From an uncultured Sphingopyxis sp. (GTDB lineage Bacteria; Pseudomonadota; Alphaproteobacteria; Sphingomonadales; Sphingomonadaceae): 64,000 bases of DNA. Numbering within the stretch: position 1 is the first letter of the stretch; each line of letters opens with the position of its first letter. The DNA lies in contig NZ_LT598653.1 in NCBI RefSeq assembly GCF_900078365.1, positions 2,170,001 to 2,234,000 on the forward strand, written 5' to 3'. The notes under the pieces are model-generated. The model saw only the letters and a list, made by a program, of their open reading frames with translations. It had not been told where the DNA came from and ran no database searches. Shown one piece after another: positions 23,738-32,059 of the stretch. Made by a program: the position numbers and the translations under genes.

Positions 23738-26116
23738 GTGAAGCCAACGACGTCCGCCACTTTCCTGGCGCTCTCCTGCGTCGGCAGCCTGATCAGCACT
23801 CCGGCCATGGCGGCCGACGTGGGTGCCGATGCGTCTTCCGAACAGCAGTCCGAGCGCGAACGCCGCGAAGAGCGCGAGCAGATCATCGTCACCGGGCAGC
23901 ATTATCAGACGCAGCAGGAATCGCCCAAATCGACCCGCCCCGTCCGCGACACGCCGCAGACGGTCACGGTCATCACCGGCGAGACGATCGAACAGCAGAA
24001 TCTGCTGACGCTGCGCGACATGCTGTCGACCGTCCCCGGCATCACCTTCGGCGCCGCCGAAGGCGGATCGCCCCCGGCCGACTCGATCAACTTCCGCGGT
24101 TATTCGGCGGGCAGCGACATCACGCAGGACGGGGTGCGCGACAGCGCCGCCTACAGCCGGTCGGACTCGTTCAACCTCGAACAGCTCGAAATCGTCAACG
24201 GCGCCAATTCGGTGCAGAGCGGCGCCGGGTCGGTCGGCGGGTCGATCAACATCGTCACCAAGCGCCCGCTCGACGAAACGCGCGTCATCGGCACCGCCGG
24301 CATCGGCACCGACAATTATTATCGCGGCACGGTCGATGCGAATGTCCGGTTGAACGAGTTGATCGCGGTGCGCCTCAACGCGATGGCGCACAAGAATGAC
24401 GTGCCCGGGCGCGACGTCGATAACTACAAGCGCTGGGGCGTCGCGCCGTCGATCAGCATCGGCATGGCGGGTTCGACCAAGCTGACGCTGCAATATCTGC
24501 ACCAGGAAGACGACAATATCCCGCAATATGGCGTCCCCTATTACGACGGCCTGATCCCGGGCGTTCACCGCAGCGACTATTTCGGCTATCGCAACGTCGA
24601 CCGGCAGGAGATCACCGTCGATCAGGCGACCGCGATCTTCGAGCATGATTTCAGCGACAGCTGGTCGATCCGCAACCTCGCGCGCTGGCAAAAGGTCAGC
24701 CAGCTGACCATCGTCGGCCCGCCGCAGGGCACCTATTGCTTGTCGACCGGCGTGACGCCGCGGGGCGACAGCTGCACGATCAGCGTCAATGGTTTCGGCG
24801 AATTCACCGTGTCCGACGGCTATTATTACATCGGCGGTCCGCGCGGAACGCTCCGCGATTCGACGAACGAGCTGATGTACGATCAGGTCGATCTGCGCGG
24901 CACCTTCAGCACCGGCGCGATCGAACATACGCTCGTCATCGGCGCATCGGCCTTGTGGGAAAAATACACGCTCAACAACGGCAATGCGCTGCGCAATGCC
25001 GATGGAACGCCCTTCTACACGCGCTACCCGCTGGTCAACATCGCCAACCCGAACGAGGTGGTCGTCGGCCCCGACCTGCCCGATGGTTTCTCCTATGGCA
25101 GCAACGTCTATGACGGACCGGTCAACTTCACCTTCACCGGGCGTCAACGCGGCGAGGTCGACAATTATGCCGCCTATCTGTTCGACGCGATGAAGCTCGG
25201 CAAGTTCGAGCTCAACGGCGGCGTCCGCTATGAAAAGAGCAGCGGGTCGCGGCGCACCGGCCTGGGCGTGACGGTCCCCGCCGAATATAGCGACAATCTC
25301 TTCTCCTATCGCATCGGGCTCGTCTACAAGCCCGTCGAAGCGGTCACCCTCTATGCCGCCTATGGCAATTCCAAGACCCCGTCGCAGTCGTCGGTCAACG
25401 GCGCCTGCTCGCTGCCCAACGACGACGGCCTCAACGGCAATTGCAACGTCAAGCCCGAGGGCGCGAAGAATTACGAGATCGGGGTAAAGGCCGAGGTCGC
25501 GGGCGGACGCCTGCTGCTGAGCGCCGCGGCGTTCCGCAACGAGCGCGACAGCTATCGCGTCAATTCGGGCGACCCGACGCTGCCCGATCAGGTGCTCGAC
25601 GGCCATTCGCGCGTCGACGGCATCGCGCTGAGCGCGGTCGGCCAGATTCTGCCCGGCTGGTCGATCACCGCCAACTACACCTATCTCGACAGCGAGATAT
25701 TGCAGTCGGTGTCCGACTTCTGCCTCGCCAATCCCGGCGAAGGCACCTGCACCAATTCGCCCGCCTTCCCCGATCCGGTCGCGGGCGCGCGGCTTCAGAA
25801 CACGCCCAAACATTCGGGCAGCCTGTTCACCACCTATGAACTGCCGTTCGGGCTGAAGATCGGATATGGCGCGACCTATCAGGGCAAGTTCACCTTCAAC
25901 CTGCCCACCGCGACCGCCGATCCCGAACTGTTCCAGTCGGACGATTATTGGGTCCACAACGCCTATCTGGCTTATGATTTCACCGACCGAATTTCGGCGC
26001 AACTCAACGTCAAGAATTTCACCGACAAGCTTTATTTCACCCGCATCCGCAACAATGGCTGGGCGACCCCCGGCGACGCGCGGTCGGCGGTGCTGACCGT
26101 GTCGGCCGGCTTCTGA
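23738..26116 (+). CDS. TonB-dependent siderophore receptor
   Basis: Outer-membrane barrel that takes up ferric siderophores; 792 residues. The start is GTG 23738 (AGGGG upstream) giving the signal peptide VKPTTSATFLALSCVGSL... cut near MAAD. TonB box about residues 50-56 (EQIIVTGQ). Plug domain 70-200 with RDTPQTVTVITGETIEQQNL, LRDMLSTVPGITFG and the conserved VNGANSVQSGAGSVGGSINI. The barrel ends with AVLTVSAGF, whose terminal Phe is the assembly signal. The plug motifs place it with Fiu/FhuE-type catecholate or hydroxamate receptors; which one cannot be told. The context (tonB before, piuC after) matches the piuA-piuC pair of other bacteria. Confidence 0.92.
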   Translation: MKPTTSATFLALSCVGSLISTPAMAADVGADASSEQQSERERREEREQIIVTGQHYQTQQESPKSTRPVRDTPQTVTVITGETIEQQNLLTLRDMLSTVPGITFGAAEGGSPPADSINFRGYSAGSDITQDGVRDSAAYSRSDSFNLEQLEIVNGANSVQSGAGSVGGSINIVTKRPLDETRVIGTAGIGTDNYYRGTVDANVRLNELIAVRLNAMAHKNDVPGRDVDNYKRWGVAPSISIGMAGSTKLTLQYLHQEDDNIPQYGVPYYDGLIPGVHRSDYFGYRNVDRQEITVDQATAIFEHDFSDSWSIRNLARWQKVSQLTIVGPPQGTYCLSTGVTPRGDSCTISVNGFGEFTVSDGYYYIGGPRGTLRDSTNELMYDQVDLRGTFSTGAIEHTLVIGASALWEKYTLNNGNALRNADGTPFYTRYPLVNIANPNEVVVGPDLPDGFSYGSNVYDGPVNFTFTGRQRGEVDNYAAYLFDAMKLGKFELNGGVRYEKSSGSRRTGLGVTVPAEYSDNLFSYRIGLVYKPVEAVTLYAAYGNSKTPSQSSVNGACSLPNDDGLNGNCNVKPEGAKNYEIGVKAEVAGGRLLLSAAAFRNERDSYRVNSGDPTLPDQVLDGHSRVDGIALSAVGQILPGWSITANYTYLDSEILQSVSDFCLANPGEGTCTNSPAFPDPVAGARLQNTPKHSGSLFTTYELPFGLKIGYGATYQGKFTFNLPTATADPELFQSDDYWVHNAYLAYDFTDRISAQLNVKNFTDKLYFTRIRNNGWATPGDARSAVLTVSAGF

Positions 26117-26213
26117 CGAAGGATGGCGGGGGCGGCAGTGCGCCGTTCCCGCCATTGATCGCACCCGCGACCTGTGGCAGCGCGGCGGGGTAGCGCAAAG
26201 GGACAGACCGCCG

Positions 26214-26897
26214 ATGCTCATTGCCGTTCCCGATCTGCTTTCGCCCGCCGAAGTGGCGGACATCCGCGCGATCATCGACGCCGCCGAATGGATCGACGGC
26301 AATGCGACGTCGGGCCACCAGTCGGCGCTCGCCAAGCAGAATGAGCAATTGCCCGAGGATGGCGAGGCGGCGAAACAGGCGGGCCGTCTGATCCTCGAGG
26401 CGCTCGGCCGCTCGCCGATCTTCTTCGCCTCGGCGCTCCCGCTCAAAATCTATCCGCCGCTATTCAATCGTTATGGCGAGGGGCACGAGTTCGACACGCA
26501 TGTCGACAATGCGATCCGCCTCAAGCGCGGCAGCGATTTCCGCATCCGCAGCGACCTGTCGATCACGGTCTTTCTCGAAGCGCCCGAAAATTACGACGGC
26601 GGCGAATTGCTGGTCGAGGATCATTATGGCGTCCAGCGGGTCAAGCTGCCCGCCGGCCATGCCGTGGTCTACCCCTCGTCGAGCCTGCACCGCGTCACGC
26701 CGATCACGCGCGGGCGGCGCGTCGCCTCTTTCTTCTGGCTGCAATCGATGGTGCGCAGCGCCGAGGAACGGCGCACGCTGTTCGACCTCGACCGCGCGGT
26801 GCAGCGGCTGACCGGCGAGCTCGGCGGCAAGGACCGCTCGGTGATCGAGCTGACGGGGGTGTATCACAATCTGCTGCGGCTTTGGGCCGATAGCTGA
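26214..26897 (+). CDS. piuC: PiuC-type Fe(II)/2-oxoglutarate dioxygenase (PKHD hydroxylase)
   Basis: A 227-residue non-haem iron hydroxylase. The facial triad is H96-x-D98 (HEFDTHVDNA) and H159 (SSLHRVTPIT); R169 should bind 2-oxoglutarate. The body is a double-stranded beta helix with SITVFLEAPENYDGGELLVE. In Pseudomonas and E. coli (YbiX) these genes follow an iron receptor, are Fur regulated and affect siderophore uptake, but the substrate is still unsettled. It lies 97 bases after the receptor gene, the same strand. Full length for the family. Confidence 0.92.
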   Translation: MLIAVPDLLSPAEVADIRAIIDAAEWIDGNATSGHQSALAKQNEQLPEDGEAAKQAGRLILEALGRSPIFFASALPLKIYPPLFNRYGEGHEFDTHVDNAIRLKRGSDFRIRSDLSITVFLEAPENYDGGELLVEDHYGVQRVKLPAGHAVVYPSSSLHRVTPITRGRRVASFFWLQSMVRSAEERRTLFDLDRAVQRLTGELGGKDRSVIELTGVYHNLLRLWADS

Positions 26898-26907
26898 GCC
26901 CTCATAT

Positions 26908-26986
26908 CGTCATCCCGGCGAAGGCCGGGATCTCGCCAGAGCGTCATTCTGCACCGGCGAGATCCCGGCCTTCGCCGGGATGACGA
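26908..26986. repeat. Inverted pair of REP-like palindromes (CATCCCGGC family)
   Basis: CGTCATCCCGGCGAAGGCCG at 26908-26927 and its inverted copy GGCCTTCGCCGGGATGACGA at about 26967-26986. It fills the gap between the convergent piuC and apbE genes, where it may act as a two-way terminator. Confidence 0.85.
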
Positions 26987-26993
26987 TTAGACT

Positions 26994-27941
26994 TCAATCC
27001 AGCATCGCTCTCCACGCGCGCGAAACATATTCGCGGTCGCCCGTGATGACGCACGCGGCCAGGCCCTGCTCGTCGGCCAGCCCCATCGCCGCTTCGGGCC
27101 CGAGCACGGTCAGCGCGGTCGCCCAGCCGTCGGCCAGCGTGCAGCTGCGATGCAGCACCGTCACCGATGCGACGCCATTGACGATCGGACGGCCGGTTCG
27201 GGGATCGAAGCTGTGCGAATAATGCTGCCCATCCGCGCGGAAACCGCGGCGATAATTGCCCGAGGTCGCGACCGACAGATCGTGCAGCGCGATGCGCCAT
27301 GGCGCGACCGATGCGGTCGGCGGCATTTCGACATCGACCCACCAGGGCTGGCCGTCGGGACGCACCCCCTCGCCGCGCAGTTCGCCGCCAACTTCGAGCA
27401 GGAAGTGCCGCACGCCCATGTCGAGCAGCCATTCGGCGGCGAGATCGACGGCATAGCCCTTCGCAATCCCCGACAGGTCTAATGCCGCGCCCTCGGCGCG
27501 CCGGATGTGCCGGATCACGGGATCGAAATCGATCGTGCGATTTTCGGGACCAGCGCGCCCTTCGGGCGGACGCTCGACGGGACCCGCGCTGCCGAACCCC
27601 CAAGCTTCGGTCAGGCGGCCCATCCCCACGTCGAAAGCGCCACCGCTCGCTCGCGCGATCCGAAGCGCCGCCTCGACGATATGGGCGAGTTCGTCCGGCA
27701 CCCGATGCCATCGTCCCGACGGCGCGCGGTTGAAGCGCGAGAGGTCGGAGTCCGCCTTCCACTGGCTCATCTGCGCGACGACCAGGTCGAACGCCGCCTC
27801 GACGCCACGCATCGTGGTGGCGGGCGGCGCCACTGCGTGCAGCGACCAGCTCGTCCCCATCGTCTCGCCGGAGAAATCTTCGATCGGCGCCCGCGCGTCG
27901 CGGCCCGCGAAGGCGGCGGGCGTCAACGCGCGGGGGATCAA
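26994..27941 (-). CDS. apbE: FAD:protein FMN transferase (ApbE)
   Basis: Attaches FMN covalently to Thr/Ser of extracytoplasmic redox proteins. About 315 residues from TTG 27941; no ATG fits well, and a CTG 15 bases upstream overlapping the DUF4198 stop is an alternative. Motifs: ETMGTSWSLHA (family start), FDVGMGRLTEAWGFG, and the FAD/Mg-site signature DLSGIAKGYAVD (about 155-166), then TSGNYRRGF and ADGWATALTVLG with the metal Asp. No clear lipobox or signal peptide is seen, unlike most ApbE. Last gene of an operon PepSY-DUF2271-DUF4198-apbE; DUF2271 offers a TGAT acceptor-like motif. Confidence 0.9.
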   Translation of the reverse strand: MIPRALTPAAFAGRDARAPIEDFSGETMGTSWSLHAVAPPATTMRGVEAAFDLVVAQMSQWKADSDLSRFNRAPSGRWHRVPDELAHIVEAALRIARASGGAFDVGMGRLTEAWGFGSAGPVERPPEGRAGPENRTIDFDPVIRHIRRAEGAALDLSGIAKGYAVDLAAEWLLDMGVRHFLLEVGGELRGEGVRPDGQPWWVDVEMPPTASVAPWRIALHDLSVATSGNYRRGFRADGQHYSHSFDPRTGRPIVNGVASVTVLHRSCTLADGWATALTVLGPEAAMGLADEQGLAACVITGDREYVSRAWRAMLD

Positions 27942-27952
27942 TATGCGGTCGG

Positions 27953-28786
27953 TCAGGGCGCGAGCACCTCGAGCGTCGTGACATAGCTCGCGCGGCGCTG
28001 CGGCGCCGCCGGCGTCGCGGCGCCCGCCTCACGCGCCGCGCGCGGCGTCGTGACGTTCAACCAATAGAGGCCGGGGCCCGTCCAGTTGACTTCGACCTTG
28101 CCGTCGGCGCCGGTCGTGAGGTCCATCTGGCCGAGCTGGTCGCGATAACGAATGCCGCCGGGGATCACCGTGACCGGCAGGCCGGCAGCGGGTTTGCCGT
28201 CGAACAGGAACTGGAAGGTCGCGGCCTCGCCCGCGATCAGATCGTTCGGATGGGTGACCGGAACCAGCTCGATCCCCTTGCCCGTCGGCTGGAACAGGGT
28301 CGTCGTCGGTTCGCCAACGGTGACGAAAATCTCGTTGCGGTTGTTCGATTCGGCGGTTCGCACATTCGTCGCGCCCGCGGGAATGCGCTCGGCGAGATTC
28401 GCCGTCGTCGTGCCGCGTGGCAGGCGCTCGGTCTTGCCATTGAGCTCATAGCTGCCCATCACGCCGTCGGACAGCGACGCGATGCGCCACGTCCCCTTCT
28501 GCGTCAGATGGACGTCGAAGGTGCTGCGATAGCGTCCCGTCGCTTTGTTCTCGACCGCCGCTTCGCTGCCGTCGGGCGCCCAAGCCTTCATCGCGTCGAG
28601 GCGCATCGGATGATGCTCGAAATAGAAAAGGTCGTTCGAGATCGCGGCGTCGACGGTGACCCACACATCGTCGCCCGACAGCACGGTCGCCGACGGCAGC
28701 ATCCACTGGCGGTGCGCCGACGCCGGAACGGCCACCGCGGCCGCCAGTGCGGCGGTCGCCGCGAAACCCCAAATATGCTTCTTCAT
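27953..28786 (-). CDS. DUF4198 periplasmic protein
   Basis: A 277-residue exported protein: signal peptide 1-24 (MKKHIWGFAATAALAAAVAV...ASA), then HRQWMLPSATVLSGDDVWV, the classical opening of DUF4198 proteins, and two beta-sandwich domains (about 25-150 and 160-275, the second with FQFLFDGKPAAGLPVTVIPG). The His right after the signal cleavage site may bind metal, as in other proteins whose mature N terminus is His. DUF4198 occurs with nickel/cobalt uptake and with flavin-based periplasmic electron transfer; the apbE-PepSY neighbours favour the latter. Eleven bases before apbE, 18 after DUF2271. Confidence 0.85.
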   Translation of the reverse strand: MKKHIWGFAATAALAAAVAVPASAHRQWMLPSATVLSGDDVWVTVDAAISNDLFYFEHHPMRLDAMKAWAPDGSEAAVENKATGRYRSTFDVHLTQKGTWRIASLSDGVMGSYELNGKTERLPRGTTTANLAERIPAGATNVRTAESNNRNEIFVTVGEPTTTLFQPTGKGIELVPVTHPNDLIAGEAATFQFLFDGKPAAGLPVTVIPGGIRYRDQLGQMDLTTGADGKVEVNWTGPGLYWLNVTTPRAAREAGAATPAAPQRRASYVTTLEVLAP

Positions 28787-28804
28787 ATCGCTGTCCTTTC
28801 CTGC

Positions 28805-29335
28805 TTAGCGGAAGGAAACCGAAACGGCCCCCAATTCAGTCGTCCCTGCGGCGCGCCCGCCCGCCCCGGCCTTCGCCGGCCAGGTGAAGGGAATGCGCAG
28901 CAGTTCGCGGCCGCCGACCTCGCGCGCCGCCTCGATCACCAGCGTATATTGACCGGGCGCGGTCGCGCCCAATTGCGCGCGCGTGAAGGAAATCCTGTGC
29001 GCGCCGGGCGCGCGCGTCGCACCGGTGATGCCGTTCGCGGGGAAGGTCATCGCGCGGCCCGCGGCGCGCCACCACTGGCGTACGTCGCGAAGCCACTTGG
29101 TGCCCTCGTTCGCTTTCATGTCATGGTCGTACCAGACCGCGACGGTATTCGCCTTCGCGCCCTCCTTCTCGACCCAGATCGCGACATAGGGCTTGTGATA
29201 TTCGGCGACCTTCAGCCGCGGGATATTGACCGTGACGTCCATCGTGCCCGGCGCGGCGGCGAATGCGGGCGCCGTCAGCATGGCACCAAGGCCGATCGTG
29301 CCGCCGAGAAGGGCTGTTGAAGTCGAACGTTGCAT
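28805..29335 (-). CDS. DUF2271 exported protein, possible FMN carrier
   Basis: A 176-residue periplasmic protein. Signal peptide 1-26 (MQRSTSTALLGGTIGLGAML...FAA), then a beta-rich DUF2271 domain: VAEYHKPYVAIWVEKEG, NTVAVWYDHDMKANEGTKWL, RQWWRAAGR, and ANGITGATRAPGAHR. The TGAT at 104-107 resembles the [S/T]GA[T/S] core to which ApbE couples FMN in RnfG/NqrC. ATG 29335 has GGGAG upstream. Encoded between the PepSY membrane protein and apbE, so a periplasmic flavin shuttle between membrane and iron complex is plausible. Attachment of FMN is inferred from motif and neighbours only. Confidence 0.82.
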   Translation of the reverse strand: MQRSTSTALLGGTIGLGAMLTAPAFAAAPGTMDVTVNIPRLKVAEYHKPYVAIWVEKEGAKANTVAVWYDHDMKANEGTKWLRDVRQWWRAAGRAMTFPANGITGATRAPGAHRISFTRAQLGATAPGQYTLVIEAAREVGGRELLRIPFTWPAKAGAGGRAAGTTELGAVSVSFR

Positions 29336-29345
29336 GGCTGTCTCC

Positions 29346-29990
29346 CTAATGGATGAAGATGATCGCGATCGCGGCGGGGATCGCGAGGCCGAGCCCGACG
29401 AGCGGCCAGGTGCTCCGGCGCTTCGCCGAATGCAGCTGGAGCAGAAAGAGGCCGGTGATCGCGAAGACGAGGCAGGCGAAAGCGAAAACGTCGATGAACA
29501 GGCTCCACTCGCCACCCGAATTGCGGCCCTTGTGGAGATCGTTGAGGTAGGAGATCCAGCCGCGGCTGGTGATCTCGCTGGTCGCCTCGCCCGTCGCAAG
29601 GTCGATCGCGACCCATGCGTCGCCGCCCGGCCGCGGCGCGGGCAAATAGACTTCGTCGGCCGACCATTCGGCCTCTTCCGATGCTTTGATGGGAAAACTG
29701 TCCTCGACCCAGGCGGCGACGGCGGGCGGCAGCGGCGCCTTTTCGGCGGCCGGGACGGCGGCTTTAAGACGCGCGAGCATCGCGGGCGGCATCGTCGCCG
29801 CGCCTTCGGTGACGACCGGCGATCCTTCGATGTCGGCGGCGTGGTTGAGCGTGAAGCCGGTGACCGCGAACAGCAGCAGGCCGATCAGGCTGACCGCCGA
29901 GCTCATCCAGTGCCACATGTGCAGCTGCTTCAGCCAAAAGGCTTTCCGGCTCTTCTTGGTCGCCGGGCGCGAGGATGTGGGTGCGTGCAT
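29346..29990 (-). CDS. PepSY-associated transmembrane protein
   Basis: A 214-residue membrane protein starting at ATG 29990 (MHAPTSSRPATKKSRKAFWL). The first helix, about 24-46, contains two His one turn apart (LHMWHWMSSAVSLIGLL), the pattern of haem-ligating PepSY-TM helices; a periplasmic PepSY-like domain follows (ADEVYLPAPRPGGDAWVAID; LNDLHKGRNSGGEWS), then two helices at about 163-183 and 190-212. Likely a small cytochrome-b-like electron conduit for reducing ferric complexes. First gene of the operon, with a Fur-like box about 52-73 bases upstream. Confidence 0.82.
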   Translation of the reverse strand: MHAPTSSRPATKKSRKAFWLKQLHMWHWMSSAVSLIGLLLFAVTGFTLNHAADIEGSPVVTEGAATMPPAMLARLKAAVPAAEKAPLPPAVAAWVEDSFPIKASEEAEWSADEVYLPAPRPGGDAWVAIDLATGEATSEITSRGWISYLNDLHKGRNSGGEWSLFIDVFAFACLVFAITGLFLLQLHSAKRRSTWPLVGLGLAIPAAIAIIFIH

Positions 29991-30041
29991 CGCAGGGGTC
30001 AGGGAAAGGCTTCGGACGGGATCGATGCGAGCGGCATTATC

Positions 30042-30063
30042 GCGAACGATTCTCAATTACAAT
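30042..30063 (-). promoter_or_regulatory. Fur-box-like sequence upstream of the PepSY operon
   Basis: The plus strand reads GCGAACGATTCTCAATTACA, sharing GCGAA-n-ATTCTCAnTA with the box at 23657. On the minus strand it lies just upstream of the PepSY start, so the two halves of the iron locus are probably co-regulated by Fur. Confidence 0.6.
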
Positions 30064-30164
30064 AAAATTCAGACGAGCAACCGCGCGCAGTCCGAACGCG
30101 AAGGGCGGCCGGACGCGCGATCGAGGCAGGGCCAGGCAGGTTCGTTTTCGGTCGATGGAAATTA

Positions 30165-30183
30165 GGTGGCGGAGACGGAGGGA
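30165..30183. repeat. Distal att site of the genomic island
   Basis: GGTGGCGGAGACGGAGGGA, an exact 19-base copy of the 3' end (with CCA) of the tRNA-Ser gene at 47091-47109. It marks the chromosome/island junction away from the integrase. Confidence 0.92.
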
Positions 30184-30328
30184 AACTCTCCATATGCAAA
30201 CAAATAGCCTATTATCAGTAACATAAGTAGCATAGCCCTAAGAGATTTTGGATCACATTTTGTAGCAAAAATGGGGCGCGACCTCCCAGCCTCTTGCGGA
30301 TATGTTCCCGTTATGTTCTCATTCCCAC

Positions 30329-30520
30329 ATGAAACACAAAGACCTCTCCCGAGTCGCTGAAACGATCCTTGCCGCGCCCGGATGGGCGCGTGTCGGCATT
30401 ACCGCTCCCGTTAATCACCTTCGGGTTGCCGCAGCTCATGAACTCGCTCGCGCGATCCTTGAAGACGCCGAGCAGACGTCGAAACATTCTACCGGAGACC
30501 AGCTAGGGTTGTCGCTGTGA
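30329..30520 (+). CDS. DUF6771 family small protein
   Basis: A 63-residue protein beginning MKHKDLSRVAETILAAPGWA. The core ILAAPGWARVGITAPVNHLR followed by AAHELARAIL is the family pattern of DUF6771, short proteins common in sphingomonad mobile regions. An ATG at 30302 would add nine residues without similarity. No ribosome site is clear for either. It looks like a small helical or DNA/RNA-associated protein; function unknown. First gene inside the distal end of the island, followed after one base by the next ORF. Confidence 0.7.
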   Translation: MKHKDLSRVAETILAAPGWARVGITAPVNHLRVAAAHELARAILEDAEQTSKHSTGDQLGLSL

Positions 30521-30521
30521 C

Positions 30522-30851
30522 GTGGGTGGGTGGACGAAAGGTGGAGAGCGGCGCGCAACGCATCTCTTTGAAGCCGCAGCGTGGTATCAGGCGGTCAAAC
30601 CGGTGTGCCAATGCGGCCATAGCGCGACATTCGACCCCTATGGGATTTGGTGGCGCTTCCAGTGCAAGATGTGGGACGATAGTCTCTGGAAAGCGCGCGA
30701 GAAGTTTTGGTGTTCGCGGTGCAAAGCGCGGACAGGAAGGCGGGTGCGGCCGATCCGGCTCGATTTGGTCAAACCCGGTCCCGATGACATCCGGCTCCCC
30801 ATGCCGGACGAGCGAGAATGGAAGCGGGCGCTAAGTCGCTTCCGCGCATAG
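30522..30851 (+). CDS. Hypothetical zinc-ribbon protein
   Basis: A 109-residue protein from GTG 30522. Two knuckles, CQCGH (about residues 32-36) and CSRCKAR (about 67-73), with an extra Cys in RFQCKMW, suggest a zinc ribbon. The C terminus is charged (LPMPDEREWKRALSRF). It overlaps nothing but follows the DUF6771 stop by one base and precedes a degenerate SRAP gene by 11, so the four genes 30329-32041 look like one transcript. No family beyond 'zinc ribbon' is recognised. Confidence 0.65.
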   Translation: MGGWTKGGERRATHLFEAAAWYQAVKPVCQCGHSATFDPYGIWWRFQCKMWDDSLWKAREKFWCSRCKARTGRRVRPIRLDLVKPGPDDIRLPMPDEREWKRALSRFRA

Positions 30852-30862
30852 GAGAGTGCCCG

Positions 30863-31372
30863 ATGGACATTGAGAACGACGACGCTCTTATCGGCATTGG
30901 CAAAACCCATCGCGTGATGATTTGGGACGGGCAGCAGGAGCGCGAGAAGGAACTCCATTGGGGCCTCCCCTCGCGCGATCCTGACATCTTCCAAATCCCG
31001 CTCCTAAAATCGGAGACTGCCATTATCGACCGGCCGTGTCTCGTCCTCGCGAATAAGTTCGGATTGGTGAAGCGGGGCCACACGGTTTATTCCGCGAGCC
31101 TCATGGAAGAGCCGTTCATGTGCATTGCGGCGACGTGGCGCCCCGGCGGCAAGGATTGGCCCGACAGCTTCGCGGCCCTGACGGTCCCCGCTTACGACGA
31201 CCTTGCGGCCCATAAGGACCGGCATGTCGCTGTGGTGCCGCCGGACGACCTTTTCAACTGGCTTATGGGAACGCGTCCGCCGCTGGACATTCTCCGGCCG
31301 TTCCCCAAAGGTAGCTTCAAGATCACGCCGCCGATCCAGCAAAACTTTGACGAGCTGCTCGGCGCGGCCTGA
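30863..31372 (+). CDS. Degenerate SRAP (SOS-response-associated peptidase-like) protein
   Basis: A 169-residue protein from ATG 30863 (GGAG upstream). It resembles the SRAP/YedK fold: HWGLPS in place of the usual WGL(I/V)P, VLANKFGLVKRG, MCIAATWRP where YedK has FAGLW, PAYDDLAAHKDRHVAVV in place of IHDRMPVIL, and DDLFNWL in place of xxWL. The catalytic Cys2 is missing (it starts MDIEND), and the abasic-site Asn-Asn/Glu pair is not seen. So it is unlikely to form the DNA-protein crosslink typical of the family; it may be a structural partner of the intact SRAP 12 bases downstream. Confidence 0.65.
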   Translation: MDIENDDALIGIGKTHRVMIWDGQQEREKELHWGLPSRDPDIFQIPLLKSETAIIDRPCLVLANKFGLVKRGHTVYSASLMEEPFMCIAATWRPGGKDWPDSFAALTVPAYDDLAAHKDRHVAVVPPDDLFNWLMGTRPPLDILRPFPKGSFKITPPIQQNFDELLGAA

Positions 31373-31384
31373 CGGGAACCGCCT

Positions 31385-32041
31385 ATGTGCAACTTGGTGA
31401 CGTTAAACTCCACGGTCGATGAGGTTGCATCCTATTTCAAAGCTCGCCGCCCTACCGCGACGAACGCCAGCCCCGGCGATGTCTATCCGGGCGGACAAGG
31501 GTTCGTGGTCCGCAGTCACGAGGGCACGCGCGTCGTTCAGTCGATGACGTGGGGCTTTCCTGTCCGGCTCAAGCACATGAAGCCGACGAGCAAGCCGAAG
31601 CCGGTCAACAACGCCCGCGACGACAAGCTCCTGACCTTCTGGCGCCCTTGGTTCACCAATCCGACCCATCGGTGCCTCATCCCGTTCACGTCTTTCGCCG
31701 AGGCGGAGGGCGAGAAAGGAAAGATGACGCGGACATGGATCGGCGTGGCTGACCAGCCTCTCGCAGCTTGGGCGGGCCTATGGCGCCCGACCGACGAATG
31801 GGGCGACTGCTACACGGGCGTCATGGTCGATGCGACCGAGGAGCTTTGGGACATTCACGACAGGATGCCGGTGATACTTCAACCCGAGGATCATGACACT
31901 TGGCTGCATGCCCCGGCGGAAGAGGCGATGGCACTCGTCGCCAAGTATCCCGCAAACCGTCTGTCAGTTCGACGAACAGACGAACCATGGCTTGCTCGAC
32001 GCGCAACCGCACCGTCAGAGCAGGCCAATCTGGGCATCTAG
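31385..32041 (+). CDS. SRAP / YedK-HMCES family abasic-site protein
   Basis: A 218-residue protein that should cap abasic sites in single-stranded DNA through a thiazolidine bond with its N-terminal Cys. All key residues are in place: Cys2 (MCNLVTLNST), Asn75/76 in KPVNNARDD, Glu106 or 108 in FTSFAEAEG, and His158 in DIHDRMPVIL. FWRPWF and AGLWRP are also conserved. Chromosomal homologues respond to DNA damage, and copies on plasmids, phages and islands are common. The pairing with a degenerate copy immediately upstream is the odd feature. Confidence 0.9.
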   Translation: MCNLVTLNSTVDEVASYFKARRPTATNASPGDVYPGGQGFVVRSHEGTRVVQSMTWGFPVRLKHMKPTSKPKPVNNARDDKLLTFWRPWFTNPTHRCLIPFTSFAEAEGEKGKMTRTWIGVADQPLAAWAGLWRPTDEWGDCYTGVMVDATEELWDIHDRMPVILQPEDHDTWLHAPAEEAMALVAKYPANRLSVRRTDEPWLARRATAPSEQANLGI

Positions 32042-32059
32042 GTCGCCCACCGTCTCGGC

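Noticed and set aside
23675..26446. A 923-codon minus-strand frame opposite the siderophore receptor and piuC
   Set aside because: Spans two clear genes and an intergenic gap; repetitive Val/Ile/Asp-Arg text typical of antisense.
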